From an uncultured Roseburia sp. (lineage in GTDB: Bacteria > Bacillota > Clostridia > Lachnospirales > Lachnospiraceae), in contig CAMSQM010000003.1 in the NCBI GenBank assembly GCA_947062675.1, positions 1-64,000 of the forward strand: a DNA stretch of 64,000 bases. Direction: 5' to 3'. The notes below the pieces were generated by a model that did not search any database, had not been told where the DNA came from, and was given only the letters and a program-made list of their open reading frames with translations. Positions 1 through 8,217 of this stretch are shown in pieces; position 1 is the first letter of the stretch; the number at the start of each line of letters is the position of its first letter. The position numbers and the translations under genes are program-made.

Positions 1-46
1 AGATCATGCCATGTGACTGGAGTTCAGACGTGTGCTCTTCCGATCT
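1..46. other. Illumina adapter remnant (not genomic)
   Basis: Bases 13-46 match the TruSeq index-side adapter, beginning GTGACTGGAGTTCAGACGTG and ending in GCTCTTCCGATCT. The four bases agat at 1-4 match the end of the P7 stem, and bases 5-12 (CATGCCAT) sit where an 8-base index would be. This is untrimmed library sequence at the contig end. The first five codons of the track ORF at 32 (M-L-F-R-S) are translated adapter, not protein. Confidence 0.95.
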
Positions 47-661
47 GAGAGAGGGGCATTCTGGAAGGATATTCAGAGCAGTATGCTCTGTGTGGCGGCC
101 GGGTTTGGTCTGGGGTTTGTCACGTCGCTTCCGGTTGCGTTTCTGATGGCATGGTATACACCGGTCCAGAAAATTATAGAGCCGTGGATCAATTTTATCC
201 GCAATATCCCGGCGCTGGGATATGCGCCTCTGCTGGTTCTGGTATTCGGTATCGGCCAGAGGCCGGCGATCATACTGATCTGGATCTGTTCGTTCATGAC
301 GATGAGTATTACGATCTATCAGGGGATTAAAAATATTGACGTGACCCTGATCAAGGCAGCGAGGGTACTTGGGGCGAACGATTTTGATATCTTTCTTAAA
401 ATTATATGTCCCGCCACGGTTCCGTTTATTATCACGGCGGTCCGTCTCGGCTTAAGTGCGGCACTGACCACTCTGCTGGCGGCAGAATCCACCGGTGCGC
501 AGGCTGGAATCGGAATGAGGATCCGTTCGCTGGCCAATTCCTTTGAGTCGGCGCCGATGCTGATGTACGTTATTCTGCTGGGAATTATAGGATTAATTCT
601 GGTGAAGATTGTTGACATTATCGAAAGGAAATTAACAGGATGGCAGGAAACGATAAATTAG
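47..661 (+). CDS. ABC transporter permease, SsuC/TauC type, 5' truncated
   Basis: This is the membrane subunit of a binding-protein-dependent importer of the nitrate/sulfonate/taurine group. About 204 residues remain; the start is lost at the contig end, where adapter sequence is fused in frame. Several hydrophobic segments are visible, and the cytoplasmic EAA loop that docks on the ATPase is present (AARVLGANDFDIF, then P...P spacing). The stop overlaps the ATPase gene by 22 bases, so the two are translationally coupled. The family call rests on the EAA loop and the neighbouring ATPase and lipoprotein. The substrate cannot be read from sequence; sulfonates, taurine, nitrate or pyrimidine/thiamine precursors are all used by relatives. 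Confidence 0.88.
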   Translation, partial: ERGAFWKDIQSSMLCVAAGFGLGFVTSLPVAFLMAWYTPVQKIIEPWINFIRNIPALGYAPLLVLVFGIGQRPAIILIWICSFMTMSITIYQGIKNIDVTLIKAARVLGANDFDIFLKIICPATVPFIITAVRLGLSAALTTLLAAESTGAQAGIGMRIRSLANSFESAPMLMYVILLGIIGLILVKIVDIIERKLTGWQETIN

Positions 662-1431
662 TAAAATTAAAAATAGACAATGTCGTCAAGGAGTATCAGG
701 GGCGCAATGGAAAGACCGTCGCGCTTAACGGGGCCAGCCTGGATATTAAGGAGAACGAATTTATCTGTGTCGTGGGCCCTTCCGGCTGTGGGAAGTCCAC
801 GCTGCTCAATATTATTGCGGGTCTTCTGGAGCCGACCAGCGGAGCCGTATATCTCGACGGCAGAAAGATTGAGGGCACAGGTGTGGAGCGCGGTGTTGTG
901 TTTCAGCAGTATGCGCTGTTTCCGTGGAGGACCGTGCTGAAAAATGTGATGTTCGGTCTCGAGATGAAGAAGGTTCCGAAGGAGGAGGCGAAGGCCACCG
1001 CGCAGAAGTATATTGAGGCGGTGGGGCTGAAAGGGTTTGAGAATTCCTATCCGAAAGAGCTCTCAGGCGGAATGAAGCAGCGTGTGGCGATTGCCCGCGC
1101 ATATGCGGCAAATCCGGAGGTGCTCCTTCTGGATGAGCCGTTCGGCGCGCTGGACGCGCAGACCCGTGTCCAGCTTCAGACAGAGCTGCTCAATACCTGG
1201 GAACAGGAGAAGAAGACCTGTTTTTTTATCACACACGATGTGGATGAGGCGATTATTCTGGCCCAGCGTGTCATTATCATGAGCGCGCGTCCCGGAAGGA
1301 TTAAGAGGATTGTGGATATTGATATACCATATCCGAGAACACAGGAGACCAAGTCGGATAAGCGGTTTCTGGAGCTGAAGGCGGAGATCTGGAATGAGGT
1401 TTACCATGAATTTCTGGAAGTGAGAAAGTGA
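640..1431 (+). CDS. ABC transporter ATP-binding protein, SsuB/TauB type
   Basis: This 263-aa cytoplasmic ATPase powers the importer encoded on both sides of it. Walker A (GPSGCGKST, about residues 46-54), the Q-loop (VVFQQYALFPW), signature LSGGMKQR, Walker B LLLDEPFGALDA and the H-loop (FFITHD) are all intact and in order. The Q-loop followed by ALFPW and the short C-terminus are typical of the nitrate/sulfonate/taurine ATPase family. The start codon lies 22 bases inside the permease gene. A 130-base gap with an AAAGGAGG ribosome site separates it from the binding-protein gene, which is unusual in that this operon places the lipoprotein last. Confidence 0.93.
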   Translation: MAGNDKLVKLKIDNVVKEYQGRNGKTVALNGASLDIKENEFICVVGPSGCGKSTLLNIIAGLLEPTSGAVYLDGRKIEGTGVERGVVFQQYALFPWRTVLKNVMFGLEMKKVPKEEAKATAQKYIEAVGLKGFENSYPKELSGGMKQRVAIARAYAANPEVLLLDEPFGALDAQTRVQLQTELLNTWEQEKKTCFFITHDVDEAIILAQRVIIMSARPGRIKRIVDIDIPYPRTQETKSDKRFLELKAEIWNEVYHEFLEVRK

Positions 1432-1562
1432 GATAGGGTATCTGACTGCAGTGAGGCATGCGGCGGCGTGAGGTTACAGATGCTTCGCAATCCCGGGATA
1501 CCTGTGAAGGGACGGGGATGCCGGCACTGCGGCTGAAATATTTTTAAAGGAGGATTTCTATT

Positions 1563-2702
1563 ATGAAGAAAAAGTTTTATGCCCTGTTACTGGCGGCAGC
1601 TGTGACGGTTTCCATGACAGCATGCGGTGGTGATGACGGCGGCAGCGCGAAGAACGGGGACGATGCGTCTGCAGGAAGCGATGCGGCGGGAGATGATGCG
1701 ACCGCAGGCGATGATGCGGCGGGAGACGACGCGTCCGCAGGCGATGATGCGGATGAGAATGTGGCGGACGCCGGGACGGAGAATGCAGGTGCTCCGGGAG
1801 AGTTAGTGGAGCTGAATATCGCTTATATGCCAAATTATGCGTCCCTGTGGTCGGTTCTGACCGGAATGGACCAGGGTTATTTTGAGGAGGAGGGGCTTAG
1901 CATTAAGCTCTGGGAATTTGCGGACGGACCTTCCGAGATCGCAGCGATGGAGGGCGGAAGTATTGATCTCGCATACATCGGACACGGTGCGCACAGGCTT
2001 TGTATTAACGGCCAGGCGACGATTTTTGCTCCGAGCTCAGTGCATAGCACAGATAAAATTGTGGTGCTCACTTCTCACGGGATTGAATCCGTGAATGATC
2101 TGAAAGGCAAAAAGATCGCGTATAATGCAGGTTCCTCTTCCGAGACCGCGTTAAACAGTGCACTGACGGTTTCCGGCCTGACTATGGATGATATCGAGGC
2201 ATATGAGATGGATCCGACCAATATGGTGGCAGCCATGACTTCCGGTGATGTGGATGCCTGCACGGCATGGAATCCGTACAGCAGCCAGATTATGGATAAC
2301 GTCGAGGATGCGGTGGAGATTGAGTTTGCGACTGACGCCGTGAACCTTTCCAGCTGGATCTGTCTGCCGGGTTATGCGGAGGAGAACCGTGATATTCTGG
2401 TCCGCTTCAGCCGCGCCCTTTACAAATCCATGCAGTATGCGGCTCAGGAAGAAAACTGGGATTATGCGGTCGGCCTGTATGCGACGCAGTGTGCGAAGGA
2501 TAAAGAGGCATGTCTGGTGGAGACGAACGATGCGACATGGTTCAGTGCAGACGCGGTAAAGAGCGGGATTGAAGACGGAACCATGGAGTCTTATTACACA
2601 AAGCAGCAGCAGATGTTTATCAGCAGCGGAGACGTAGAGGGAGAGGTGCCGCTGGAGAATTATGTGCTGTTTGATGTGATGAAGGAAGCGCTGGGGAACT
2701 GA
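1563..2702 (+). CDS. ABC substrate-binding lipoprotein, SsuA/NMT1-like
   Basis: This 379-aa protein is the extracytoplasmic substrate receptor of the upstream importer. It starts with a lipoprotein signal peptide whose lipobox ends in MTAC, so Cys21 is the expected lipidation site. Residues about 22-75 are an Asp/Ala/Gly-rich linker built from imperfect copies of GDDA-[ST/A]-AG, probably a flexible spacer in the wall. The folded part begins at ELNIAYMPN and has the periplasmic-binding type II pattern of the sulfonate/nitrate group (DQGYFEEEGL, GSIDLAYIGHGA, LKGKKIAYNAGSS, VDACTAWNPY). A hairpin terminator follows at 2758. Substrate unknown. Confidence 0.9.
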   Translation: MKKKFYALLLAAAVTVSMTACGGDDGGSAKNGDDASAGSDAAGDDATAGDDAAGDDASAGDDADENVADAGTENAGAPGELVELNIAYMPNYASLWSVLTGMDQGYFEEEGLSIKLWEFADGPSEIAAMEGGSIDLAYIGHGAHRLCINGQATIFAPSSVHSTDKIVVLTSHGIESVNDLKGKKIAYNAGSSSETALNSALTVSGLTMDDIEAYEMDPTNMVAAMTSGDVDACTAWNPYSSQIMDNVEDAVEIEFATDAVNLSSWICLPGYAEENRDILVRFSRALYKSMQYAAQEENWDYAVGLYATQCAKDKEACLVETNDATWFSADAVKSGIEDGTMESYYTKQQQMFISSGDVEGEVPLENYVLFDVMKEALGN

Positions 2703-2757
2703 CGCACGATCTGGTAACGGCGGCAGATAGTCTGTCGCGGAAAGCGGGGAAAACAGA

Positions 2758-2798
2758 CCCTGTGGAGCAGCCTGAATGTCTGTTCCACAGGGTTTTTT
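2758..2798 (+). terminator. Rho-independent terminator after the ABC operon
   Basis: Perfect 9-bp stem CCCTGTGGA / TCCACAGGG with a 17-base loop, followed by six T residues. The track ORF start at 2776 lies inside this loop, which argues that the next gene starts further down. Confidence 0.9.
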
Positions 2799-2886
2799 AC
2801 CGGGAAGCGGTCATACTGTGGAAATGTATGGCGCGGCGCGGAAGATAAGAGGCACTGAGAGGCCGTTGCCGGGAAGGAGTCGTAAA

Positions 2887-4773
2887 ATGGTTTGTGGAGA
2901 AAATCTGACAGAGACGGCAGGCTTTGCGGAAGAGGAACTGCTCGGATATCTGCAGCGCATGGTGAAAGATCTGCCGGAAAATTATCATGTAGTATTTTCT
3001 GTGGATGAAAATCTGTTTCCGGAAGGGCAAAACGATGGTTACCGGGTACAAATGGAGGAAACAGGGGGACGTATTACAGGAAATAATGAGAGGAGTCTGC
3101 TTCTGGCGGTTTATGATTATCTTCATTTTACCGGATGCCGTTTTCCGCTTCCGCTTGCGGAGTATGAGATTGTACCCTGCATCGGAAGGGAGAAGCTTCG
3201 GGCGGCTTATGAAAAACAGGCATCTTTTTATCATCGCGGCGTATGTATCGAGGGAGCGGACTCTTTTGAGAATATCCTGAATTATATCGAATGGCTTCCC
3301 AAAATCGGATTTAACAGTTTTTTCCTTCAGTTTCAGACACCTTATGCGTTTCTGGCGCGCTGGTACGAACATCTGGAAAATCCTTATGAGGAAGAGGAGC
3401 GGTATACGCCCGGGGATGCACAGAGGGATCTTCGGCTGCTGGAGAGGGCGGTAAAAAAACGAGGGCTGCTGCTTCATGAAGCCGGACACGGCTGGACGGG
3501 GGAAGCGCTGGGGTATCACACGGTGTCGTGGGATCTGCAGGATGCGGTTCCGGATGCCGGTGTGGTTCACAGGATGGCAATGATAAATGGCAGAAGATCC
3601 CTGTATAAGGGAGTGCCGGCGAATACCAATCTCTGCTATCACAATGCCGACGCGGTGGATGCGTTTGCGGAGCTTGTGACCGCATATGCCAGGCAGAATC
3701 CGCAGACTGATTATGTGCATGTGTGGCTTGCCGATGACTACAATAATCTCTGTGAATGTCCGGAATGCAGGCGGACAACCCTTTCTGACCAGTATGTGTT
3801 GCTTTTGAATGAGATTGACCGGAGGCTGTCGGAGGAGGGGATAAGGACACGTATCGTATTTCTGCTTTACCAGGAGCTGCTTTGGCCTCCGGTGGCGGAG
3901 AGACTGAAGAATGAGGACCGTTTTGTGCTGATGTTCGCCCCGATCAGCCGGACCTTTGAAGTGAGCTATATGTCGGAGGAGTCCGGGGAAGAAGTAGCGG
4001 GCAGGATACCGGTTTTTCAGAGGAATCAGATTGTACTTCCGACGAAGCTGGCAGAGAATATGGCGTTTCTGAAGGGGTGGCAGACTGTTTTCGGGGGAGA
4101 TGGTTTTGTGTACGATTACCCTCTCGGACGGGCGCATTATGGTGATTTCGGGTATATTCATATGGCCAGGGTGATATACGGGGATATTCAGAAGCTGCGG
4201 CAGATGGGAGCTGACGGGTATATCAGCTGTCAGGAGCTGCGGGCAGCGTTTCCAAATGCACTGCCGGATTATGTGATGGCGCGTGCACTTTTTGACAGCA
4301 GGTGTCCGGTGGATGAGATTATCAGGGAATATTCGATGGCGTGTTACGGGGAAGACTGGGAGAAGGTGACTGAGTATCTTGAAAATCTCTATGTTCCGGG
4401 GGGCTGTGACTATGTAAATGGAAAGGGGCCTCGCAGGAATGCGGAGATTGCAGCACAGATGGAGCGTGTGAAACAGTGCTGTGTGGATTTCGGTTCATGT
4501 CTTGCGCGCCATCGCACTTCCTCCGGCGGCTGGGAAACTATTTTCTGGGAAGTTCTCGCATATCACAAAAGGTATGTGGAGCTGTTTTCAGAGACGCTGC
4601 GTCTGTTCTCGTCCGGGGAGGAGGAAGCGGCAGGCGCAGAATGGGAGACACTGCGGGAGCTGATCTGTAAAAATGAACGGAAATACCAGCCGTTTCTGGA
4701 TGTTTACCGTGTTCTGGAAGTTACACAGAGGTATACAGGACTGCACAGGCAGCAGGGAAAGGAAGAGATATGA
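2887..4773 (+). CDS. Family-20-like / DUF4838-type glycosidase candidate
   Basis: The track ORF opens at 2776 inside a terminator, but an in-frame ATG at 2887 has a strong GGAAGGAG site seven bases upstream, so I place the start there (628 aa). No signal peptide is seen, suggesting a cytoplasmic enzyme. Residues about 30-110 resemble the small N-terminal domain found before beta-N-acetylhexosaminidase and alpha-glucuronidase barrels. The middle has a barrel-like part with FYHRGVCIEGAD, GFNSFFLQFQ and VWLADDYNNLCECPEC; the DD/CxCPxC stretch is a DUF4838 hallmark. It overlaps the next gene by ATGA, and the NagB-like and NagA genes follow, so an amino-sugar-containing oligosaccharide is a reasonable substrate guess. 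The exact activity is not established. Confidence 0.7.
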   Translation: MVCGENLTETAGFAEEELLGYLQRMVKDLPENYHVVFSVDENLFPEGQNDGYRVQMEETGGRITGNNERSLLLAVYDYLHFTGCRFPLPLAEYEIVPCIGREKLRAAYEKQASFYHRGVCIEGADSFENILNYIEWLPKIGFNSFFLQFQTPYAFLARWYEHLENPYEEEERYTPGDAQRDLRLLERAVKKRGLLLHEAGHGWTGEALGYHTVSWDLQDAVPDAGVVHRMAMINGRRSLYKGVPANTNLCYHNADAVDAFAELVTAYARQNPQTDYVHVWLADDYNNLCECPECRRTTLSDQYVLLLNEIDRRLSEEGIRTRIVFLLYQELLWPPVAERLKNEDRFVLMFAPISRTFEVSYMSEESGEEVAGRIPVFQRNQIVLPTKLAENMAFLKGWQTVFGGDGFVYDYPLGRAHYGDFGYIHMARVIYGDIQKLRQMGADGYISCQELRAAFPNALPDYVMARALFDSRCPVDEIIREYSMACYGEDWEKVTEYLENLYVPGGCDYVNGKGPRRNAEIAAQMERVKQCCVDFGSCLARHRTSSGGWETIFWEVLAYHKRYVELFSETLRLFSSGEEEAAGAEWETLRELICKNERKYQPFLDVYRVLEVTQRYTGLHRQQGKEEI

Positions 4774-5597
4774 GGCACGCATATTATTACTATGGAAAAG
4801 AAGAATTTTTACGGAAACCAAAGCTTCCGGTTGTGGTGATGGGGAATAATGACGAGGTATTTCGCGCTATTGCGGAGGAGATGGCGCAGGAGATCAGACA
4901 AAAAAATGCACTCGGAGAGAAGACGGTGCTGATCTGCCCGGTGGGGCCCGTGGGTCAGTATCCTTATTTTGTGGAGCTTGTGAACGCGGAGGGAATCAGT
5001 CTGAAAAATGTATGGTTCCTGAATATGGATGAGTATCTCACGGATGAGAAAGAGTGGATTCCGGAGGAGGATTCCTTAAGTTTCCGTGGATTTATGAACA
5101 GGACCGTATATTCGAAGATTTGTCCGGATCTTCTGATGCCGGAGGAACAGAGGGTTTTTCCGGATCCGCACAGACCTGAGGCGATGGAGGAGCTGATCGC
5201 AGAGCTGGGAGGTGTGGATATCTGTTTTGGAGGAATCGGCATTAACGGACATCTCGCATTCAATGAGGCGGATGATAATCTGTCCGCGGAAGCGTTTTGT
5301 AATCTTCGCACCAGAGTACTTGAGATCAGCAGGGAAACCAGGACAGCCAATGCGATTGGTGATCTGAACGGGGCGGTGGATGATATGCCGCGTTTTGCAG
5401 TTACCATCGGTATGCGTGAGATTTTTCATGCCCGAAAGGTACGGCTGGGATGCTTCCGGGACTGGCACCGCAGCGTGGTCCGTCACGCAGCTTATGGGGA
5501 GATTTCCGCACACTTTCCGGTTACGCTGATGCAGAATCATCCGGATGTGCTGCTGCGCATCACGGAAGCTGTGGCAAAACTGCCGGATGAGATGTAA
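4770..5597 (+). CDS. Glucosamine-6-phosphate deaminase-like protein
   Basis: This 275-aa protein belongs to the NagB / 6-phosphogluconolactonase fold, which turns glucosamine-6-phosphate into fructose-6-phosphate and ammonia. The visible signature is FGGIGINGHLAFNEADD, matching the NagB active-site region with its His and Glu, plus NMDEYL near residue 90. The usual glycine-rich phosphate loop near the N-terminus is replaced by ICPVGPVGQYP, and the C-terminal PVTLMQNH replaces the common PAS-LQ-H. It is therefore a divergent NagB and may act on a related amino-sugar phosphate. It overlaps the upstream glycosidase by ATGA and is followed by nagA, consistent with an amino-sugar catabolic operon. 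Confidence 0.8.
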   Translation: MRHAYYYYGKEEFLRKPKLPVVVMGNNDEVFRAIAEEMAQEIRQKNALGEKTVLICPVGPVGQYPYFVELVNAEGISLKNVWFLNMDEYLTDEKEWIPEEDSLSFRGFMNRTVYSKICPDLLMPEEQRVFPDPHRPEAMEELIAELGGVDICFGGIGINGHLAFNEADDNLSAEAFCNLRTRVLEISRETRTANAIGDLNGAVDDMPRFAVTIGMREIFHARKVRLGCFRDWHRSVVRHAAYGEISAHFPVTLMQNHPDVLLRITEAVAKLPDEM

Positions 5598-5690
5598 GGC
5601 AGACGCCTGAACGGATGGAAGACATAATGAGGTCCGTGTAAAATACATAACAGGAGCAGGAGAATATACAGGGGTATCAGGGAGAAGAGA

Positions 5691-6875
5691 ATGGAAGATA
5701 TCTATATAGTGAACGGGGAGATTTACAGGGGACATCAGTTTCGAAGGGGGAATCTTGAGATCCGCGGGGGAAAGCTCCGCTGTATGGCTGCGGAGGAAAC
5801 GGTTCCGGCGGGAGCGCGGGTCCTGGATGCGGCTGGCTTAAAAGTGGTTCCGGGATTTATTGATATTCACACACACGGAGCGACGGGGATCGATGTGAAC
5901 TGTGCATCCGCAAATGATCTGGAGAAGACAGGCTGCTTTTTTGCGAAAAACGGGACAACTTCCTGGCTGGCGTCTGTGCTGACGGATACGAAAGAGCAGA
6001 CAGAGTGGTGTATCAGACAATACCATTTGTACCGGAGAGGGGAGCGCAGGGGAGCGGAGCTTCTGGGAATTCATCTGGAAGGTCCGTTTCTGGCATCTGC
6101 TTACAAGGGAGCAATGCCGGAGGAGCTTCTGCGGGAGGGGGATATAAGTCTGGCAGAACACTACCAGAAGCTGGCAGAGGGCGGTATCCGTTATATGACC
6201 GTGTCTCCCGAAGTTCCGGGGGTGCTGGAAATGATTCCGCTGCTGGAAGGGATCGGAATTGTGGCGGCAATGGGACATTCCGGCGCGGATTATGCCACGG
6301 CCATGAGGGCGGTGAGGCAGGGCGTGCGCGCAGTTACACACACAGGGAATGCCATGCGGCTGCTGCATCAGCATGAGCCTGCAGTTCTGGGAGCAGCGCT
6401 GGAATCGGATGCATACTGTGAGGTGATATGCGATGGAAGGCATCTGCATCCTGGGACAGTACGGCTGATTATTAAGACAAAAGGAACGGACCGGGTCATT
6501 GCTGTCACAGACTCGATTATGGCGGCGGGGCTGCCGGACGGAAAGTATCACCTGGGTGTGAACGAGGTGATTGTGGAGGCGGGAGACGCAAAGCTGGCGT
6601 CAGACGGAGTCAGGGCGGGAAGTACACTGACGCAGAAGCTTGCGCTGAAAAACCTGCTGTCCTGGACAGGGCTTCCGCTTGAGGACATTCTGCCGATGCT
6701 GACGGAGAATCCGGCGAATCTGCTTGGGATATCGGATCGGAAGGGGTTTATCGCAGATGGAAAAGATGCAGATCTGGTACTGCTTGACGACGATCAGGAG
6801 ATTGCAGCCGTGATGGTGGCAGGGATATGTGTGTCTGATTGTAATGTGCCGGGAATGGAGTACCGCAGAGCGTGA
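5691..6875 (+). CDS. nagA: N-acetylglucosamine-6-phosphate deacetylase
   Basis: This 394-aa amidohydrolase-fold enzyme removes acetate from N-acetylglucosamine-6-phosphate, feeding the NagB step encoded just upstream. The metal-binding DIHTHGATG, the GIHLEGPFL segment with its metal-binding Glu, AAMGHSGADY, the substrate-contacting THTGNAMR (THLFNAM in many NagA), CDGRHLHP and the catalytic Asp region VTDSIMAAG all appear in the expected order. A GGGAGAAGAG stretch precedes the ATG. It lies 93 bases after nagB and is the last gene of the plus-strand cluster; the next operon is on the other strand and converges on it. Confidence 0.92.
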   Translation: MEDIYIVNGEIYRGHQFRRGNLEIRGGKLRCMAAEETVPAGARVLDAAGLKVVPGFIDIHTHGATGIDVNCASANDLEKTGCFFAKNGTTSWLASVLTDTKEQTEWCIRQYHLYRRGERRGAELLGIHLEGPFLASAYKGAMPEELLREGDISLAEHYQKLAEGGIRYMTVSPEVPGVLEMIPLLEGIGIVAAMGHSGADYATAMRAVRQGVRAVTHTGNAMRLLHQHEPAVLGAALESDAYCEVICDGRHLHPGTVRLIIKTKGTDRVIAVTDSIMAAGLPDGKYHLGVNEVIVEAGDAKLASDGVRAGSTLTQKLALKNLLSWTGLPLEDILPMLTENPANLLGISDRKGFIADGKDADLVLLDDDQEIAAVMVAGICVSDCNVPGMEYRRA

Positions 6876-7029
6876 TGACAGACTGTTCCGCCGTCTGGTT
6901 TCGGTGGAGAACAACAGACAGCTGTAATAGGTATTTCTTTGTTATGGCAGAAAACAGGGCATTTATCAGGATATTATATTCCCGCGTTGCGGACAGAATC
7001 GGAATAGAGAATGATCAGACCGCCGAAAA

Positions 7030-7416
7030 TCATGGCGCAATTTTCACTTCCATTCCGTCGGCGGGCGTAATGTCTGCACTGGCGGCATACTGCTTTCCGG
7101 GGTCGTAGATTCCCCGGACAATGACGGTTCCGTCTGCAGGGTTTTCGGACTGTACGGTTACAAGGACTGCCCGGATCAGGTATCCGGGGCCGGAGCGGTT
7201 CTGTCGTTCTTCAATATAATAAACGCAGGTTCCTTCCGGGCTGGTAAAGAGAGCTTCCCGTGGAAGAACAAATCCGTTTTCCTGCCAGTCCGGTTCCACA
7301 GCCCGGACGACGGGGAGCATCTGCCGGTAGATGATCTGCGAGGCGATCGTACAGATCAGCAGAATTATGCCGGTCCAGACAGACAGGGTTTTTGCGAGAT
7401 GTTTTTCACGACTCAT
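7030..7416 (-). CDS. Small membrane-anchored protein at end of ABC operon
   Basis: I do not recognise this 128-aa protein as a named family. An N-terminal membrane segment (LSVWTGIILLICTIASQIIY) is followed by about 95 residues predicted outside, with beta-rich stretches (CVYYIEERQ, RAVLVTVQS, GTVIVRGIYD). The shape resembles the soluble part of a membrane-fusion/HlyD-like adaptor, but it is too short to be one. It is 39 bases after the MalG-like permease and in the same direction, so it is probably the last gene of the sugar ABC operon. An accessory or partner role for the transporter is inference from position. Confidence 0.6.
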   Translation of the reverse strand: MSREKHLAKTLSVWTGIILLICTIASQIIYRQMLPVVRAVEPDWQENGFVLPREALFTSPEGTCVYYIEERQNRSGPGYLIRAVLVTVQSENPADGTVIVRGIYDPGKQYAASADITPADGMEVKIAP

Positions 7417-7455
7417 ATGAAATACTCCTTTCCTGCGGGTGCAGGTGATATGGTT

Positions 7456-8217
7456 TTATTTTTCCAGCATAAGTCCGCCGCCTTCCATCAGTTCCTCGCG
7501 GAAGTTCAGAAGCAGAAGAACCGCAGGGAGCATGGAAAGCAGACCACTGTGAAAGCTGAGCGGGAAATTGTTCCGGTCCAGCGAAGCCAGAAATACACTT
7601 AAGGGATACTTTGATACATCCCGCAGAAATACCATCGGCTGTTCCGCCATGTTCCATGCGTCCACAAAGGTCAGCAGGAGCACGCTTGCGGCTCCGGTGC
7701 GCCCGGCCGGAACCATAATTTCCCAGAGCAGTTTCATGGGGCCGGCGCCGTCCATCTGAGCGGAATCCATGAGTTCATCCGGGATGCCGCGAAATGTCAT
7801 CCACATAATAATTGTTCCGAACGGAGAGAACACTGCAGGCAGGATCAGTGCCCAGACAGTGTCAAGCAGCCCCATCCGGTCCAGGATCAGATAGGATGGC
7901 GTCAGAGTGACCTGCAGCGGAAGCAGCAGGACGACCACAAGGATTCCGAGCAGGAAGCGCCTGCACGGAAGAGGATATTTTGCCAGGGCAAGTCCGCCCA
8001 TACAGCTGACCACCAGCTGTCCGGCCGTGATCGCGGCGCAGATTCCCAGACTGTTCCAGAATTTGTAAAGATATTCCGGTGTGCGCAGAAAAGTGAGAAA
8101 GAATCCCTGCGGGCGGGCGATACAGCCCCACAGCAGATAGAACACCGGCCCCAGGGCGGCTGCGGCCGCAGAGAGAAGCGCCAGTGAGCCGGCGCATTTA
8201 CGGATCGTTTTTTTCAT
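7456..8217 (-). CDS. Carbohydrate ABC permease, MalG type
   Basis: This 253-aa protein is the second membrane subunit of a carbohydrate-uptake-1 importer. Six hydrophobic segments are visible, and the EAA docking loop reads ELMDSAQMDGAGPMKLLWEIMVPAG, the common DAA..DGA form. Its start overlaps the stop of the MalF-like gene by ATGA. No ATPase is encoded in this operon, which is usual for this class in Firmicutes because one MsiK-like ATPase serves several transporters. The track lists several plus-strand ORFs here that are shadows. Confidence 0.9.
   Translation of the reverse strand: MKKTIRKCAGSLALLSAAAAALGPVFYLLWGCIARPQGFFLTFLRTPEYLYKFWNSLGICAAITAGQLVVSCMGGLALAKYPLPCRRFLLGILVVVLLLPLQVTLTPSYLILDRMGLLDTVWALILPAVFSPFGTIIMWMTFRGIPDELMDSAQMDGAGPMKLLWEIMVPAGRTGAASVLLLTFVDAWNMAEQPMVFLRDVSKYPLSVFLASLDRNNFPLSFHSGLLSMLPAVLLLLNFREELMEGGGLMLEK

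Noticed and set aside
2797-4161. 454-aa minus-strand ORF
   Set aside because: It is antisense to the glycosidase gene, has no sensible domain and no ribosome site; a shadow of high-GC codons.
4770-5597. Loss of the catalytic Asp of NagB (Asn in GINGH)
   Set aside because: Asn occurs at this place in many Firmicute NagB proteins as I recall them, so I do not treat it as inactivation.
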